64,000 nt of DNA from Nocardiopsis terrae (GTDB lineage Bacteria > Actinomycetota > Actinomycetes > Streptosporangiales > Streptosporangiaceae): positions 682,001 to 746,000 of the forward strand of contig NZ_BMXJ01000002.1 of assembly GCF_014651695.1 (NCBI RefSeq). Reading direction: 5' to 3'. The notes beneath the pieces are model-generated. The model was not told where the DNA came from and made no database searches. It saw only the letters and a program-made list of their open reading frames with translations. A program made the position numbers and the translations under genes. Below, piece after piece: positions 29,733-39,093 of this stretch. Position 1 is the first letter of the stretch. Every line of letters starts with the position of its first letter.

Positions 29733-31288
29733 GCACCCACCCCCTGCTCAGGATGACCGGCGTCAGCAAGTCCTTCCTGGGTGTTCGGGTCCTGCACGGG
29801 GTCGACCTCGAACTCCGCGCCGGGGAACTGCACGCCCTGGTCGGGGAGAACGGCGCGGGCAAGTCCACGCTGATGAAGGTGCTCGCCGGGGTACACCGCG
29901 CCGACAGCGGGCGGATCGAGCTCGCCGGCCGGGAGGTCTCCTTCGAGCACCCCGTGCAGGCGCAGCGGGCCGGCGTGGCCACGGTGTTCCAGGAGTTCAA
30001 CCTCCTCCCCGAACGCACCGTCGCGCAGAACGTGTTCCTCGGCCGGGAGCCCCGGCGCAGGGGGCTCGTGGACGAGCGCGCCATGGAACGGGACACCGCC
30101 CGGCTCCTGGACGACCTCGGGCTGGAGGGCATCGAACCGCGGTCGAAGGTCCGCTCGCTGTCCGTGGCCGAACAACAGGTGGTGGAGATCGTCAAGGCGC
30201 TCTCCCACGACGCCCGCGTCATCTCCATGGACGAACCCACCGCCGCACTGGCCGACCACGAGGTCGAGTTGCTCTACCGGATCATCGGGCGCCTGCGCGA
30301 ACGCGGGGTGGGCATCCTCTACGTGTCCCACCGTCTCAGGGAGATCTTCGACCTGGCGGACACCATCACCGTCCTCAAGGACGGCCACCTGGTGGACACC
30401 GGCCCGGCCTCCGGGACCCGCCCGGCCGACCTGGTCCGCAAGATGGTGGGACGCCCCGTCTCCGCCGTCTTCCCCGAACGCCTCGAACCCCGCGGCGAAC
30501 ACGTGGGCGAGGTCCGTCTCTCCGTCTCCGGTGGCGGCAACGCCCAACTGGACGGGATCGACCTCCAGGTGCGCGGCGGCGAGATCGTCGGCCTGGCCGG
30601 GCTCCAGGGCAGCGGCCGGACCGAGATCGCACACGCGCTCTTCGGGATCGACCGCTTCACCCGGGGCGGGGTCAGCGTGGACGGACTGCGGGCCGACCCG
30701 CGTTCGCCCCGGCAGGCGGTCCGAGCGGGCCTGGCCCTGGTCACCGAGGACCGCAAGGCCCAGGGGCTGTCACTGAACCAGTCGATCCTGGCCAACAGCC
30801 GTCTCGTCCTGGACGCCGTCCTGCCCTCCGGCTCCGGTCGGCGCGCCCGGCGGATCCCCGGCATCCTCTCCGCGCTGGAACTGGTCGCCCGGGGCGGACA
30901 CCACCAGGAGGTGCGCTACCTCTCCGGCGGCAACCAGCAGAAGGTCGTCCTGGCCAAGTGGCTGGCCACCGACCCCGGGGTGATGGTGCTCGACGAACCC
31001 ACCCGCGGGATCGACGTCGGCGCGAAGCAGGCCGTCTACACCCTGATCCGCGAACTCGCCGCGAGCGGGGTGGCGATCCTGCTGATCAGCTCCGAACTCC
31101 CCGAGCTGATCGGTATGGCGGACCGCCTGGTCGTGCTCGGGGACGGCCGGGTGGCGGGAGAGCTCCCCGGCGGTTCCAGCGAGGAGGCCGTGATGGCCCT
31201 GGCCACCGGCGCTCCCCCCGACGGCGCGCACGAGAGCGCGGACGAGGACTCCGCCGGGCCGCACCGACACGAGGAGGCCGCCCCGTGA
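29729..31288 (+). CDS. Sugar ABC transporter ATPase, tandem nucleotide-binding domains (RbsA/MglA-like)
   Basis: A 519-residue double ATPase that energises import. The first domain has Walker A GENGAGKSTLMKVL, a degenerate signature SLSVAEQQ and Walker B VISMDEPTAAL. The second has a degenerate Walker A GLQGSGRTEIAHALFG, canonical signature LSGGNQQK and VMVLDEPTRGID. This asymmetry is normal for CUT2 transporters. The ATG overlaps the dehydrogenase stop (ATGA), and its own stop overlaps the next permease (GTGA). Confidence 0.94.
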   Translation: MSTHPLLRMTGVSKSFLGVRVLHGVDLELRAGELHALVGENGAGKSTLMKVLAGVHRADSGRIELAGREVSFEHPVQAQRAGVATVFQEFNLLPERTVAQNVFLGREPRRRGLVDERAMERDTARLLDDLGLEGIEPRSKVRSLSVAEQQVVEIVKALSHDARVISMDEPTAALADHEVELLYRIIGRLRERGVGILYVSHRLREIFDLADTITVLKDGHLVDTGPASGTRPADLVRKMVGRPVSAVFPERLEPRGEHVGEVRLSVSGGGNAQLDGIDLQVRGGEIVGLAGLQGSGRTEIAHALFGIDRFTRGGVSVDGLRADPRSPRQAVRAGLALVTEDRKAQGLSLNQSILANSRLVLDAVLPSGSGRRARRIPGILSALELVARGGHHQEVRYLSGGNQQKVVLAKWLATDPGVMVLDEPTRGIDVGAKQAVYTLIRELAASGVAILLISSELPELIGMADRLVVLGDGRVAGELPGGSSEEAVMALATGAPPDGAHESADEDSAGPHRHEEAAP

Positions 31289-32364
31289 CCCGAGTACTCA
31301 CCGCCTCCCGGGCCCTGAGCTCCCGGCTGGGCACCACCGGACTGGTGTACCTCGCCCTGGCCGGTGTCCTACTGGTCAGCGCGGTGTTCGTGGCCGCCCG
31401 GGGCGCCAGCCTCCTCACCGCGGCCAACACGGTGGACCTGTTCACCCGGAGCAGCCTGCTGGGCTTCCTCGCCATCGGGATGACCCTGGTCATCCTGTGC
31501 CGCTCCCTGGACCTGTCGGTCGGCTACGTCGCGGCCCTGTCCACGGTGGTCGCGGGGCTGACCATGGCCGGCGACCCCTCCCGGATCCTCCTCGGCGTCG
31601 GCGCCACCCTGGGCCTGGCCGCGCTGATCGGCCTGGCCAACGGGCTGGTCATCACCAGGCTGCGGGTCAACCCCTTCATAGCCACCCTGGGGACGGGCCT
31701 GGTCATCAAGGGGTACCTGGACACGCAGTTCCAGGGGCCGGCCGGGTCGATCCCGGCCGCGTTCCAGACGTTCGGGCTCTCCCGGATCGGGGTGTTCCCG
31801 GTGTCCACCCTGGTCATGCTGGTCCTGGCGGTGCTGGCCGTGCTGTACCTGCGGCGCACCCGGACGGGCTTCCACATGTACGCCGTGGGCGGTGACTCCG
31901 AGGTCGCCCGCCTGTCCGGGGTCCGGCCGGAGCTGCCCGTGATCACCGCGCACGTGCTGTGCTCGGTGATGGCAGGTGTGGCCGGTCTGCTCCTGGCCTC
32001 CCGTTTCGGCACCGGCAACACTCTGGTCTACAACAACGGCTACGAGCTGGAGGCCATCGCGGCGGTGGTGCTCGGCGGCACCTACCTGCTCGGCGGCCGC
32101 GGCGGCGTCGCCGGGACGGTCGCCGGCGTGTTCATCCTCGCGACGCTGGACACGGTGTTCAACACCCTGGGCATCGACCCGTTCGTCAAGGACGTGCTGC
32201 GCGGCACGATCGTGATCGCCGCCGTGGCCCTCTACGCCCGGAGCCAGATCTCCCGGACCGCCGTCCGGGTCCGTTTCCCCTCGGGCGGCGCTCCGCCCCC
32301 GGCCGCCGGCCCGCCGGATCCACCGCCCTCGCCGGAACCGCTGGCCCAGGGAGGAAAGAGATGA
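31285..32364 (+). CDS. Sugar ABC transporter permease 1 (RbsC-like)
   Basis: A 359-residue integral membrane permease of the CUT2 class, with eight to ten hydrophobic helices. Family blocks include RSSLLGFLAIGMTLVILCRSLDLSVG, LANGLVITRLRVNPFIATLGT and AVVLGGTYLLGGRGGVAGTVAG. The C-terminus is a Pro-rich cytoplasmic tail. The GTG at 31285 overlaps the ATPase stop. GAGGAGG lies nine bases upstream. It pairs with the permease encoded next, so the pore is probably a heterodimer. Confidence 0.92.
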   Translation: MTRVLTASRALSSRLGTTGLVYLALAGVLLVSAVFVAARGASLLTAANTVDLFTRSSLLGFLAIGMTLVILCRSLDLSVGYVAALSTVVAGLTMAGDPSRILLGVGATLGLAALIGLANGLVITRLRVNPFIATLGTGLVIKGYLDTQFQGPAGSIPAAFQTFGLSRIGVFPVSTLVMLVLAVLAVLYLRRTRTGFHMYAVGGDSEVARLSGVRPELPVITAHVLCSVMAGVAGLLLASRFGTGNTLVYNNGYELEAIAAVVLGGTYLLGGRGGVAGTVAGVFILATLDTVFNTLGIDPFVKDVLRGTIVIAAVALYARSQISRTAVRVRFPSGGAPPPAAGPPDPPPSPEPLAQGGKR

Positions 32365-33455
32365 CATCCCCCGTCCCCACGCCCTCCCGTCCCCCGGAAC
32401 GCGTTCCGGCCACCGGTGCGGGCCCGAGCCGACCCGATCCCGTGCTCTCCCTGCTGCGAAGCGGGACCGGAACGGTGACGGTGCTGCTGGTGCTGATCTT
32501 CGCGGTCATCGCCACCCAGAACCCGTCGTTCTTCGAGGGGCCGCCGCTGATGGCATTCGCGAAGAAGGTGGCACCGCTGGTCATCCTCGCGATCGGCCAG
32601 TACCTGGTGATCGTCTCCGGGGAGTTCGACCTCTCGGTCGGCTCCCTGGTGGGCGCCCAGGTCGTGATCGCCGCCCGCCTCATCGACGGCGAGGAGGCGA
32701 TGACGTTCCCGGTGATCGGGGTGATGCTGCTCTTCGGCCTGCTGGTCGGCCTGGTCAACGGCCTGGTCACCACGTTGCTGAGGGTCCCGTCGATCATCAC
32801 CACACTCGGCACGATGCTGATCCTCTTCGGCGCCGTGCGGCACTGGACCGGAGGCGCGCCCACCGGAGCCCTCTCGGAGGGCTTCCGCGTGTTCGGCCGA
32901 CACGGCCTCGAAGGCGTCCCGGTGCTCGGCCAGATCCCCTGGGCGCTGGTCATCGCAACGGTCATCACCGCCGGAGCGGTGCTGCTGATGCGTTCGCCCT
33001 ACGGGCGCACGCTCATGGCGACCGGTGACAACGACACCGCCGCCGCCTTCTCCGGGGTCCGGGTGTGGCGGGTGCGGACCCTGGCCTTCGTCGGCTCCTC
33101 CCTGGCGGCCACCGTCGCCGCCATCCTCATCGGCGGCTTCGCGGGGGTCACCGCCCAGGTCGGTGAGGGCCTGGAGTTCACCGCCATCACGGCCGTCGTC
33201 CTCGGCGGCGTGGTGTTGGGCGGAGGCCGCGGAACCGTGGTGGCCGCCGTGCTCGGCGCCCTCACCGTCGAGGCGCTCTTCACCCTGTTCAACCAGCTGT
33301 ACCTGCCGTCGACCATCCAGCCGACGGCGCAGGGGCTCATCATCATCGCGGCCGTGGCCTACGCCTCGCGCCGCGGCGACCTACGACTGCCGGAGCGCCT
33401 GAGACGGCGACCGGACCACCCGACCGAGCAACCGCTCGACTCTCCCAGGAGGTAA
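32361..33455 (+). CDS. Sugar ABC transporter permease 2 (RbsC-like)
   Basis: A 364-residue CUT2 permease homologous to its upstream neighbour but clearly diverged. It has LVILAIGQYLVIVSGEFDLSVGSLVG, LVNGLVTTLLRVPSIITTLGT and AVVLGGVVLGGGRGTVVAAVLG. A Pro-rich N-terminal extension of about 30 residues precedes the first helix. ATGA overlap with permease 1 and a GGAGG site show tight coupling. Confidence 0.92.
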   Translation: MTSPVPTPSRPPERVPATGAGPSRPDPVLSLLRSGTGTVTVLLVLIFAVIATQNPSFFEGPPLMAFAKKVAPLVILAIGQYLVIVSGEFDLSVGSLVGAQVVIAARLIDGEEAMTFPVIGVMLLFGLLVGLVNGLVTTLLRVPSIITTLGTMLILFGAVRHWTGGAPTGALSEGFRVFGRHGLEGVPVLGQIPWALVIATVITAGAVLLMRSPYGRTLMATGDNDTAAAFSGVRVWRVRTLAFVGSSLAATVAAILIGGFAGVTAQVGEGLEFTAITAVVLGGVVLGGGRGTVVAAVLGALTVEALFTLFNQLYLPSTIQPTAQGLIIIAAVAYASRRGDLRLPERLRRRPDHPTEQPLDSPRR

Positions 33456-33461
33456 ACCCCC

Positions 33462-34673
33462 ATGCGCGTGCCACGCGTACTCCTGGCTGGCGCCGCCAGC
33501 CTCACCCTGGTACTCACGGCCTGTACGACCGACGACCCCGAGGGCGCCCCCGGCGCCGCGGACGGCGGACAGGAGGGCTCGCTGACGCCGGACGCCGAGT
33601 GGTTCGACCAGGCGGAGTTCGACACCCAGCTCGCCCAGCGCGACATCACCCCGGAGGGCCCGGAGGACGAGCCCTGGATGCAGGCGATCGAGCCCGAGTG
33701 GATCGACACCTCCGAGTTCGCGATCGACGACCCCGAGGACGCCACCGTCTGCTTCTCCAACGCCTCGGTGTCCAACCCGTGGCGGGTGACCGGCTTCATC
33801 ACCATGGAGCAGCAGGTGGAGGAGCTCGTCGAGGAGGGCCGGATCGGCGACTTCCGCTCCTCGGACGCGGCCGACGACGACAACCAGCAGATCTCCGACA
33901 TCCAGGCGTTCGTGGACGCCGGGGACTGCGACGCGATCATCATCTCGCCGTCCACCACCGCGACCCTGACCCCCGCGGTCGAGACCGCCTGTGAGAGCGG
34001 CGTCCCGGTCATCGTCTTCGACCGCGGCGTGAACTCCGACTGCATGGTCACGTTCATCCACCCGATCGGCGGCTACGCCTACGGTGCCGACGCCGCCGAC
34101 TTCCTGGTCGAGAACCTGGACCCGGGTTCGACGGTGCTGGCGCTGCGCATCCTGCCCGGTGTGGACGTGCTCGAACACCGTTGGGCCGCCGCCCAGCAGG
34201 TCTTCGGCGAGAGCGAGCTGGAGGTCCTCGGCTTCGAGTTCACCGAGGGCGACGGGGCCCAGATCAAGGACCTGGTCTCCCAGCACCTCCAGCGCGGCGA
34301 CGTGGACGGCATCTGGATGGACGCGGGCGACGGCGCGGTCGCGGGTCTGGAGGCCTTCGAGGACGCCGGCCGGCCCTACCCGGTGATCTCCGGCGAGGAC
34401 GAGCTGAGCTTCATGCGCAAGTGGGACGAGGAGGACCTGACGGCGATCGCCCCGGTGTACTCCAACTTCCAGTGGCGGACCCCGGTCATCGCGGCGGGCA
34501 TGATCCTGGCGGGCGAGGAGGTCCCGGCCGAGTGGGTGCTGCCCCAGGAGCCGATCCGCGAGGACGAGCTCGACGACTACCTGGAGCGCAACTCCGCCAT
34601 GCCCTCCCTGCACTACGCCAAGTTCGGCGGCGAGGACCTGCCGGGCTTCCCCGAGGCCTGGGTGGACCGGTAG
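33462..34673 (+). CDS. Sugar-binding lipoprotein of the ABC importer
   Basis: The substrate receptor on the outer face of the membrane. It is 403 residues. The signal peptide ends at lipobox LTAC (Cys near residue 22), and an acidic linker of about 60 residues follows. The type I periplasmic-binding fold has TVCFSNASVSNPWRVTGF, DAIIISPSTTATLTPAVETAC, GVPVIVFDRGVNSDC and GIWMDAGDGAVAGLEAFEDAG. AGGAGG stands before the ATG, six bases after the permease 2 stop. The specific sugar cannot be deduced. Confidence 0.92.
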   Translation: MRVPRVLLAGAASLTLVLTACTTDDPEGAPGAADGGQEGSLTPDAEWFDQAEFDTQLAQRDITPEGPEDEPWMQAIEPEWIDTSEFAIDDPEDATVCFSNASVSNPWRVTGFITMEQQVEELVEEGRIGDFRSSDAADDDNQQISDIQAFVDAGDCDAIIISPSTTATLTPAVETACESGVPVIVFDRGVNSDCMVTFIHPIGGYAYGADAADFLVENLDPGSTVLALRILPGVDVLEHRWAAAQQVFGESELEVLGFEFTEGDGAQIKDLVSQHLQRGDVDGIWMDAGDGAVAGLEAFEDAGRPYPVISGEDELSFMRKWDEEDLTAIAPVYSNFQWRTPVIAAGMILAGEEVPAEWVLPQEPIREDELDDYLERNSAMPSLHYAKFGGEDLPGFPEAWVDR

Positions 34674-35546
34674 ATGCGCGCGCTGGGGGTCAACACCTGG
34701 GTGTGGACGTCACCGCTCACCGACCAGGAGCTGGAGCGGATCGCGCCCCGTGTCGCGGGGTGGGGGTTCGACCTGCTCGAACTACCGGTGGAGAACACCG
34801 GCGACTGGGACCCCCGGCGCGCCCGGACCCTGTTGGACGGTCTGGGTCTGGACGCCGGCGTCGTGCTGGTGATGGGTCCGGGGCGGGAGCTGGTCGCGAC
34901 CGACCCGGCCACCCGGTCCGCGACCCAGGACTACCTGAGGCGGGTCGTGGACGCCGCGGCGACGGTGGGTTCCACCGTCGTCGCGGGCCCGGCCTACGCC
35001 TCGGTCGGGCGCACCTGGCGGATGTCCCCGTCCGAGCGGGCGGGGCTGCGCGCGGAACTCACCGAGGCGCTCGCCCCCGTGGTCGAGCACGCCGCGGCCG
35101 CGGGGGTCCGGGTGGCCGTGGAGCCGCTGAACCGGTACGAGACCAGCGTGCTCAACACGGTCGACCAGGCCCTGGAGGCGCTGGCGGACCTGCCCGCCCA
35201 GCACTGCGGGCTGGCGCTGGACCTCTACCACATGAACATCGAGGAGCGTGACGTGGCGGACGCGGTCAGGCGGGCAGGGGAGAACATCCACCACGTCCAG
35301 GTCTGCGCGAACGACCGGGGCGCTCCCGGGGCCGACCACCTGGACTGGTCACGGATCGTGACCGCACTGGACCAGACCGGTTACTCGGGCCCCCTGGTCA
35401 TCGAGTCGTTCACGGCCGACAACGCCAGCATCGCCACGGCCGCGTCCGTGTGGCGTCCCCTGGCCGCCTCCCAGGACGCGATCGCGGTCGACGGCCTGGC
35501 CCACCTGCGTTCCCTGCCACCGACGGCAGGAGCCGTCGTGCACTGA
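34674..35546 (+). CDS. Sugar phosphate isomerase/epimerase, TIM barrel (psicose-epimerase-like)
   Basis: A 290-residue xylose-isomerase-like TIM barrel. Metal ligands are suggested by [13 protein letters not shown] (Glu), [12 protein letters not shown] (Asp, His), [11 protein letters not shown] (His) and VIESFT (Glu), the pattern of D-tagatose/D-psicose 3-epimerases. The ATG abuts the binding-protein stop codon with no gap. It probably isomerises the imported sugar or the keto product of the dehydrogenase. Confidence 0.88.
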   Translation: MRALGVNTWVWTSPLTDQELERIAPRVAGWGFDLLELPVENTGDWDPRRARTLLDGLGLDAGVVLVMGPGRELVATDPATRSATQDYLRRVVDAAATVGSTVVAGPAYASVGRTWRMSPSERAGLRAELTEALAPVVEHAAAAGVRVAVEPLNRYETSVLNTVDQALEALADLPAQHCGLALDLYHMNIEERDVADAVRRAGENIHHVQVCANDRGAPGADHLDWSRIVTALDQTGYSGPLVIESFTADNASIATAASVWRPLAASQDAIAVDGLAHLRSLPPTAGAVVH

Positions 35547-35611
35547 TCACACCGACGAGACGGCGACCTGGCCGGGCACGGCCCCGCACCGAACACCATG
35601 GAGGCAATCCG

Positions 35612-36616
35612 ATGACCAGACCGGTCACCCTCTTCACCGGCCAGTGGGCCGACCTTCCCTTCGAGGAGGTGTGCGCACTCGCCTCCTCCTGGGGCTACGA
35701 CGGCCTGGAGATCGCCTGCTGGGGCGACCACCTCGACGTCACCCGCGCCGCGGTGGACGACGGGTACGTCCAGGAGCGCCTGGACGTGCTCAAGCGCCAC
35801 GGCCTGGGTGTGTGGGCGATCTCGAACCACCTCCTGGGCCAGGCGGTGTGCGACGACCCCATCGACCACCGGCACCGGGACATCCTGCCCTCCCGGGTGT
35901 GGGGCGACGGCGACCCGGAGGGGGTCCGCCGGCGTGCCGCCGAGGAGATGGAACTGACCGCACGGGCCGCCGCGAGGATGGGCGTGTCCACGGTCGTGGG
36001 CTTCACCGGGTCGGCGATCTGGAAGTACGTGGCGATGTTCCCGCCGGTCGGCGACGACGTCATCCGGGCCGGGTACCGGGACTTCGCCGACCGGTGGAAC
36101 CCGATCCTGGACGTGTTCGACGAGGTGGGTGTGCGCTTCGCCCACGAGGTGCATCCCTCCGAGATCGCCTACGACTACTGGTCGACCCAGGCGGCGCTGG
36201 AGGCGGTGGGGCACCGGGAGGCCTTCGGGCTGAACTGGGACCCCAGCCACATGGTGTGGCAGGACATCGACCCGGTCGGTTTCCTGTGGGACTTCCGCGA
36301 CCGCATCTACCACGTGGACTGCAAGGACGCCCGCAAGCGGGTGGGCAACGGGCGCAACGGGCGGCTGGGCTCGCACCTGCCCTGGGGCGACCCGCGCCGC
36401 GGGTGGGACTTCGTGTCCACCGGCCGCGGCGACGTGCCCTGGGAGGCGTGTTTCCGCGTGCTGAACTCGATCGGCTACCAGGGTCCGATCTCGATCGAGT
36501 GGGAGGACGCCGGCATGGACCGCCTGACCGGCGCCGCCGAGGCGGTGAAGTTCGTGCGGGCCAACGCCTTCGATCCGCCCGAGGCGTCCTTCGACTCCGC
36601 CTTCGGTTCGGACTGA
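35612..36616 (+). CDS. Sugar phosphate isomerase/epimerase, TIM barrel (second)
   Basis: A 334-residue TIM-barrel protein of the IolE/xylose-isomerase-like superfamily, different from the gene just upstream. It has [58 protein letters not shown] and [11 protein letters not shown], the Glu/Asp/His/Glu metal set. GGAGG lies eight bases before the ATG. Last gene of the operon, followed by a palindromic terminator. Two isomerases plus a dehydrogenase fit a catabolic route for an uncommon sugar or cyclitol. Confidence 0.88.
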   Translation: MTRPVTLFTGQWADLPFEEVCALASSWGYDGLEIACWGDHLDVTRAAVDDGYVQERLDVLKRHGLGVWAISNHLLGQAVCDDPIDHRHRDILPSRVWGDGDPEGVRRRAAEEMELTARAAARMGVSTVVGFTGSAIWKYVAMFPPVGDDVIRAGYRDFADRWNPILDVFDEVGVRFAHEVHPSEIAYDYWSTQAALEAVGHREAFGLNWDPSHMVWQDIDPVGFLWDFRDRIYHVDCKDARKRVGNGRNGRLGSHLPWGDPRRGWDFVSTGRGDVPWEACFRVLNSIGYQGPISIEWEDAGMDRLTGAAEAVKFVRANAFDPPEASFDSAFGSD

Positions 36617-36638
36617 CCGCAGGCCCCGGGGCCTGCGG
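36617..36638 (+). terminator. 22-base palindromic terminator of the ABC operon
   Basis: CCGCAGGCCCC followed at once by GGGGCCTGCGG, beginning directly at the stop codon. A further GC-rich stem lies just beyond. Confidence 0.75.
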
Positions 36639-36698
36639 CTCTCGTGACCCCCGGCGCTTCGGGGGCCGCGGGTCCCCGGGCCCCGGTGCGGGCCGGGT

Positions 36699-36974
36699 TC
36701 ACATCATGGGGGCGATGACCACGCGGTAGCGGCCGCCGTCGGCGGTGTCCACGTCGTGGCGGAAGTCGTTGACCCGGTTGACCGAGCGCTGGACCGCTTC
36801 GCTGTGGAACGCGGTGGTGTCGACGGTGGGCAGGTGTTCGCGGAGGGCCAGTACCGCCTCGTCCACGGACATGGCGGTGCTCCGGTGCTCAGGTGTGATG
36901 CGCCGACCGCCGTCGGTGAGCTGACTGATCGCGATCCGGAACATAGGGGTCTCCATGCCATGGGGGGTGGTCAC
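36699..36974 (-). CDS. Small hypothetical protein, 91 residues
   Basis: A soluble protein (MTTPHGMETPMFRIAISQL...) that is predicted helical after residue 30 and ends GGRYRVVIAPMM. The GTG at 36974 has GGGGGAG seven bases upstream, and codon choice has the usual G/C third positions. No family is recognised. It stands alone between the ABC operon terminator and the Roadblock genes. Confidence 0.65.
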   Translation of the reverse strand: MTTPHGMETPMFRIAISQLTDGGRRITPEHRSTAMSVDEAVLALREHLPTVDTTAFHSEAVQRSVNRVNDFRHDVDTADGGRYRVVIAPMM

Positions 36975-37090
36975 CGGTATTCTCCCCCATCACCGCAGGG
37001 CTGTGAAGCCCGCGGGCCGGACACCGGGAGCGGTCGGCGGAGGCGGACCGGGCCTCCACCGTTCCCCTCTCGGGCCCCCGGGATCCCGTC

Positions 37091-37462
37091 TCAGACCTCG
37101 AGGACCCCCTCGATGCCCTTGAGCCGGTGGCGGGCCAGGGCGAGGTTGCCCCGGGCCCGGTCCAGGGCGAGGTAGAGGAAGAGCCCCTGCCCCTTCTTGC
37201 TGGTGAGCGGGCGGATGATGTGGTACTGGCCGGACAGGGTGATGAGGATGTCCTCCACCGCGTCGTTGAGGCCGAGCTGGTCCATGGTCCGCATCTTGGC
37301 GCGGACCACCTCGGTGTTCCCGGCCGCGGCGACGGTGAGGTCCAGGGCGTTGGTCGAGGAGAGCGTTCCCAGGGCCATTCCGCTGCTGTAGTCGACCACG
37401 GCGGCGCCGATGGCGCCGTCGATCTCCATCATGTCCTTGAGCCCGGTTTCGATGTTCGGCAT
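37091..37462 (-). CDS. Roadblock/LC7-domain protein
   Basis: A 123-residue single-domain protein (MPNIETGLKDMMEIDGAIGAAVVDYSSGMALGTL...) with the Roadblock/LC7 fold pattern, including NTEVVRAKMRTMDQLGL and DILITLSGQYHIIRPL. Such proteins regulate small Ras-like GTPases, as MglB does for MglA, or form part of actinobacterial conservons with a kinase, DUF742 protein and GTPase. None of those partners is next to it. AAGGA lies before the ATG. A second Roadblock-like gene is 98 bases upstream. Confidence 0.85.
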   Translation of the reverse strand: MPNIETGLKDMMEIDGAIGAAVVDYSSGMALGTLSSTNALDLTVAAAGNTEVVRAKMRTMDQLGLNDAVEDILITLSGQYHIIRPLTSKKGQGLFLYLALDRARGNLALARHRLKGIEGVLEV

Positions 37463-37560
37463 GTCCTTCTCTTTCCTTTGGTTGAGCCGACGCAGCACTC
37501 CCCGGTCGGCGATCCAGCGACGCAGCCCCGGAGCACGCCGGTGCGGGGTGGAGCCACCGG

Positions 37561-38073
37561 TCACGCGACCACCGTCCCCGTCCCGGCCCGTCCCAGGGAC
37601 AGGGTGCGCAGAGCGGCCAGGACGCGTTCCAGCACCGGGCGGTCCACCGGGACCAGGGCCCGGGGCCGGGGCTGGGAGCCCCTGCCCCTGCGGGGCGGGC
37701 CTCCCCGGTCCCGGTGCGGGACCTCGACGTCCTCAGCGAGGGAGCGCAGACGGCGCAGAGCGAAGCCGAGGTTGCCCCGGTCCCGTTCCAGCCGCACCTG
37801 GACGCAGAACTCGGACCCGCGCAGAACGGCGAACAGCAGGTGGTGGTCGCCTTCGGTGACGACCACGTCCTCGACCGACTGGGCGGTGCAGAGCGGACCG
37901 CTGTGGATGGCCTGGAGGATCGCCGCCGTACCCGTCACCCCGTCCGCCCCGCCGGCACCGACCCGGGTCAGGGCACGGCCGCTGCGCCAGTCGATGAGGC
38001 AGACACTGCTCACCCCCGGCATGTGGAGCATCTCCCGCATCTGCTGATCGATGGCGAGCACGGCGTTCCTCAC
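37561..38073 (-). CDS. Roadblock/LC7-like protein with C-terminal extension
   Basis: A 170-residue protein. Residues 1-115 follow the Roadblock pattern (MREMLHMPGVSSVCLIDWRSGRALTRVG...AILQAIHSGPLC...HHLLFAVLRGSEFCVQVRLERDRGNLGFALRRL). About 55 Arg/Pro-rich residues follow and then a short helix. The match is weaker than for the downstream paralogue but the two share the NLxxAxxRL segment. The GTG at 38073 has no visible ribosome site. It is probably co-transcribed with the smaller Roadblock gene. Confidence 0.75.
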   Translation of the reverse strand: MRNAVLAIDQQMREMLHMPGVSSVCLIDWRSGRALTRVGAGGADGVTGTAAILQAIHSGPLCTAQSVEDVVVTEGDHHLLFAVLRGSEFCVQVRLERDRGNLGFALRRLRSLAEDVEVPHRDRGGPPRRGRGSQPRPRALVPVDRPVLERVLAALRTLSLGRAGTGTVVA

Positions 38074-38391
38074 GGGATCGGGGACGGCGGAGCCGACCCG
38101 CGGACGGATCGGAAAACGTCCTTGGGGACAGCATGAGAATAGAACCCCGGAGTCCCCTCCGCAGGCTTTTCTGTCATTTATCGCGTCTTAGCTGGTTGGC
38201 AGGTTATTGAGGAAGAAAAGGCGAGAGAGGAGTTTTCTACGGAATGTACGGTAAACGCGTCTGGAGCACTGGAAGGGGGAGGAGATCACCCTGTGACGGC
38301 GCCTGGGTGCTCCCACGCGTTCCGGGACCTTCGGCCCGCGCGCCCCGCCGGAGGGACGGGCGGGGCGCGCGGTCGCCCAGAGCCTGATCGA
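38074..38391. other. 318-base intergenic region
   Basis: It lies upstream of the Roadblock pair and downstream of the carbonic anhydrase gene. The right third holds the carbonic-anhydrase terminator. The part at 38150-38245 is AT-rich for this genome and probably holds the Roadblock promoter. No gene is seen. Confidence 0.5.
38336..38372 (-). terminator. 14-bp perfect hairpin after carbonic anhydrase
   Basis: CCGCGCGCCCCGCC and GGCGGGGCGCGCGG with a 9-base loop, 20 bases past the carbonic anhydrase stop on the minus strand. Confidence 0.8.
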
Positions 38392-39093
38392 TCAGAGCCA
38401 GGAGACCCGGGAGTCCTCCAGACCGTAGCGGGCGGCGACGACCCTCAGCCGTCCGTCCGCGACGAACCCGCCCAGCTCGTCGTCCTCCCGGAGGAGCCGG
38501 GCGATGTGTCCGGCGTTGGCCCGCACGCAGTCGTCGATGAAGTCCTCACCGTCGTCCGGGGTGGACTCCACGACCTCCAGGATCTCCGCGACCAGGCCGC
38601 CGATGTGCCCGGGCGGGAGTTCGCCGGTGCGGTGGGCCTCCACGGCGGCGCTGACCGCACCGCAGCCCTGGTGGCCCATGACCACGAGCAACGGAGTGTG
38701 CAGGTGTTCGGCCGCGTAGGTGAGGCTGCCCAGGACGGAGCCGTCCAGGACCTGGCCGGCCGAACGGACGGTGAAGAGGTCGCCCAGCCCGCGGTCGAAG
38801 ACCAGCTCCGGAGGCACCCGGGAGTCCGCACAGCCCAGGACGGTCGCGAAGGGGTTCTGCCCCCCGACGAGCTGCGCCCGGCGCGCCCTGCCCTCGTGGG
38901 GGTGTCTGGAGTGGTGTCGGGCCCAGCGCTTGTTTCCCTGTTCGAGGAGTCGCAGCGCTTTGTCGGCGTCGACGGCGGCGGTCCCGGACGGATCCGTGTC
39001 CGCCCAGGCCGCGGACGGAAGGGTGGTGGCGACGGCGGCGCCGACGCCGCTGAGGACCGAGGCTTTCAGGGCACCGCGGCGGGTGATGGCCAT
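38392..39093 (-). CDS. Tat-exported beta-class carbonic anhydrase
   Basis: Interconverts CO2 and bicarbonate. It is 233 residues. The N-terminus TRRGALKASVLSGVGAAVATTLPSAAWA is a twin-arginine signal, so the enzyme should act outside the membrane. Zinc ligands and catalytic pair are visible: Cys88-x-Asp90-Ser-Arg92 in GCADSRVPPE, and His141-Cys144 in GHQGCGA. DLFTVRSAG is also conserved. The ATG at 39093 with AAAGAGAT upstream starts exactly at the signal peptide. A tatB gene occurs elsewhere in the window. Exported beta-type enzymes are less usual than cytosolic ones. Confidence 0.92.
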   Translation of the reverse strand: MAITRRGALKASVLSGVGAAVATTLPSAAWADTDPSGTAAVDADKALRLLEQGNKRWARHHSRHPHEGRARRAQLVGGQNPFATVLGCADSRVPPELVFDRGLGDLFTVRSAGQVLDGSVLGSLTYAAEHLHTPLLVVMGHQGCGAVSAAVEAHRTGELPPGHIGGLVAEILEVVESTPDDGEDFIDDCVRANAGHIARLLREDDELGGFVADGRLRVVAARYGLEDSRVSWL

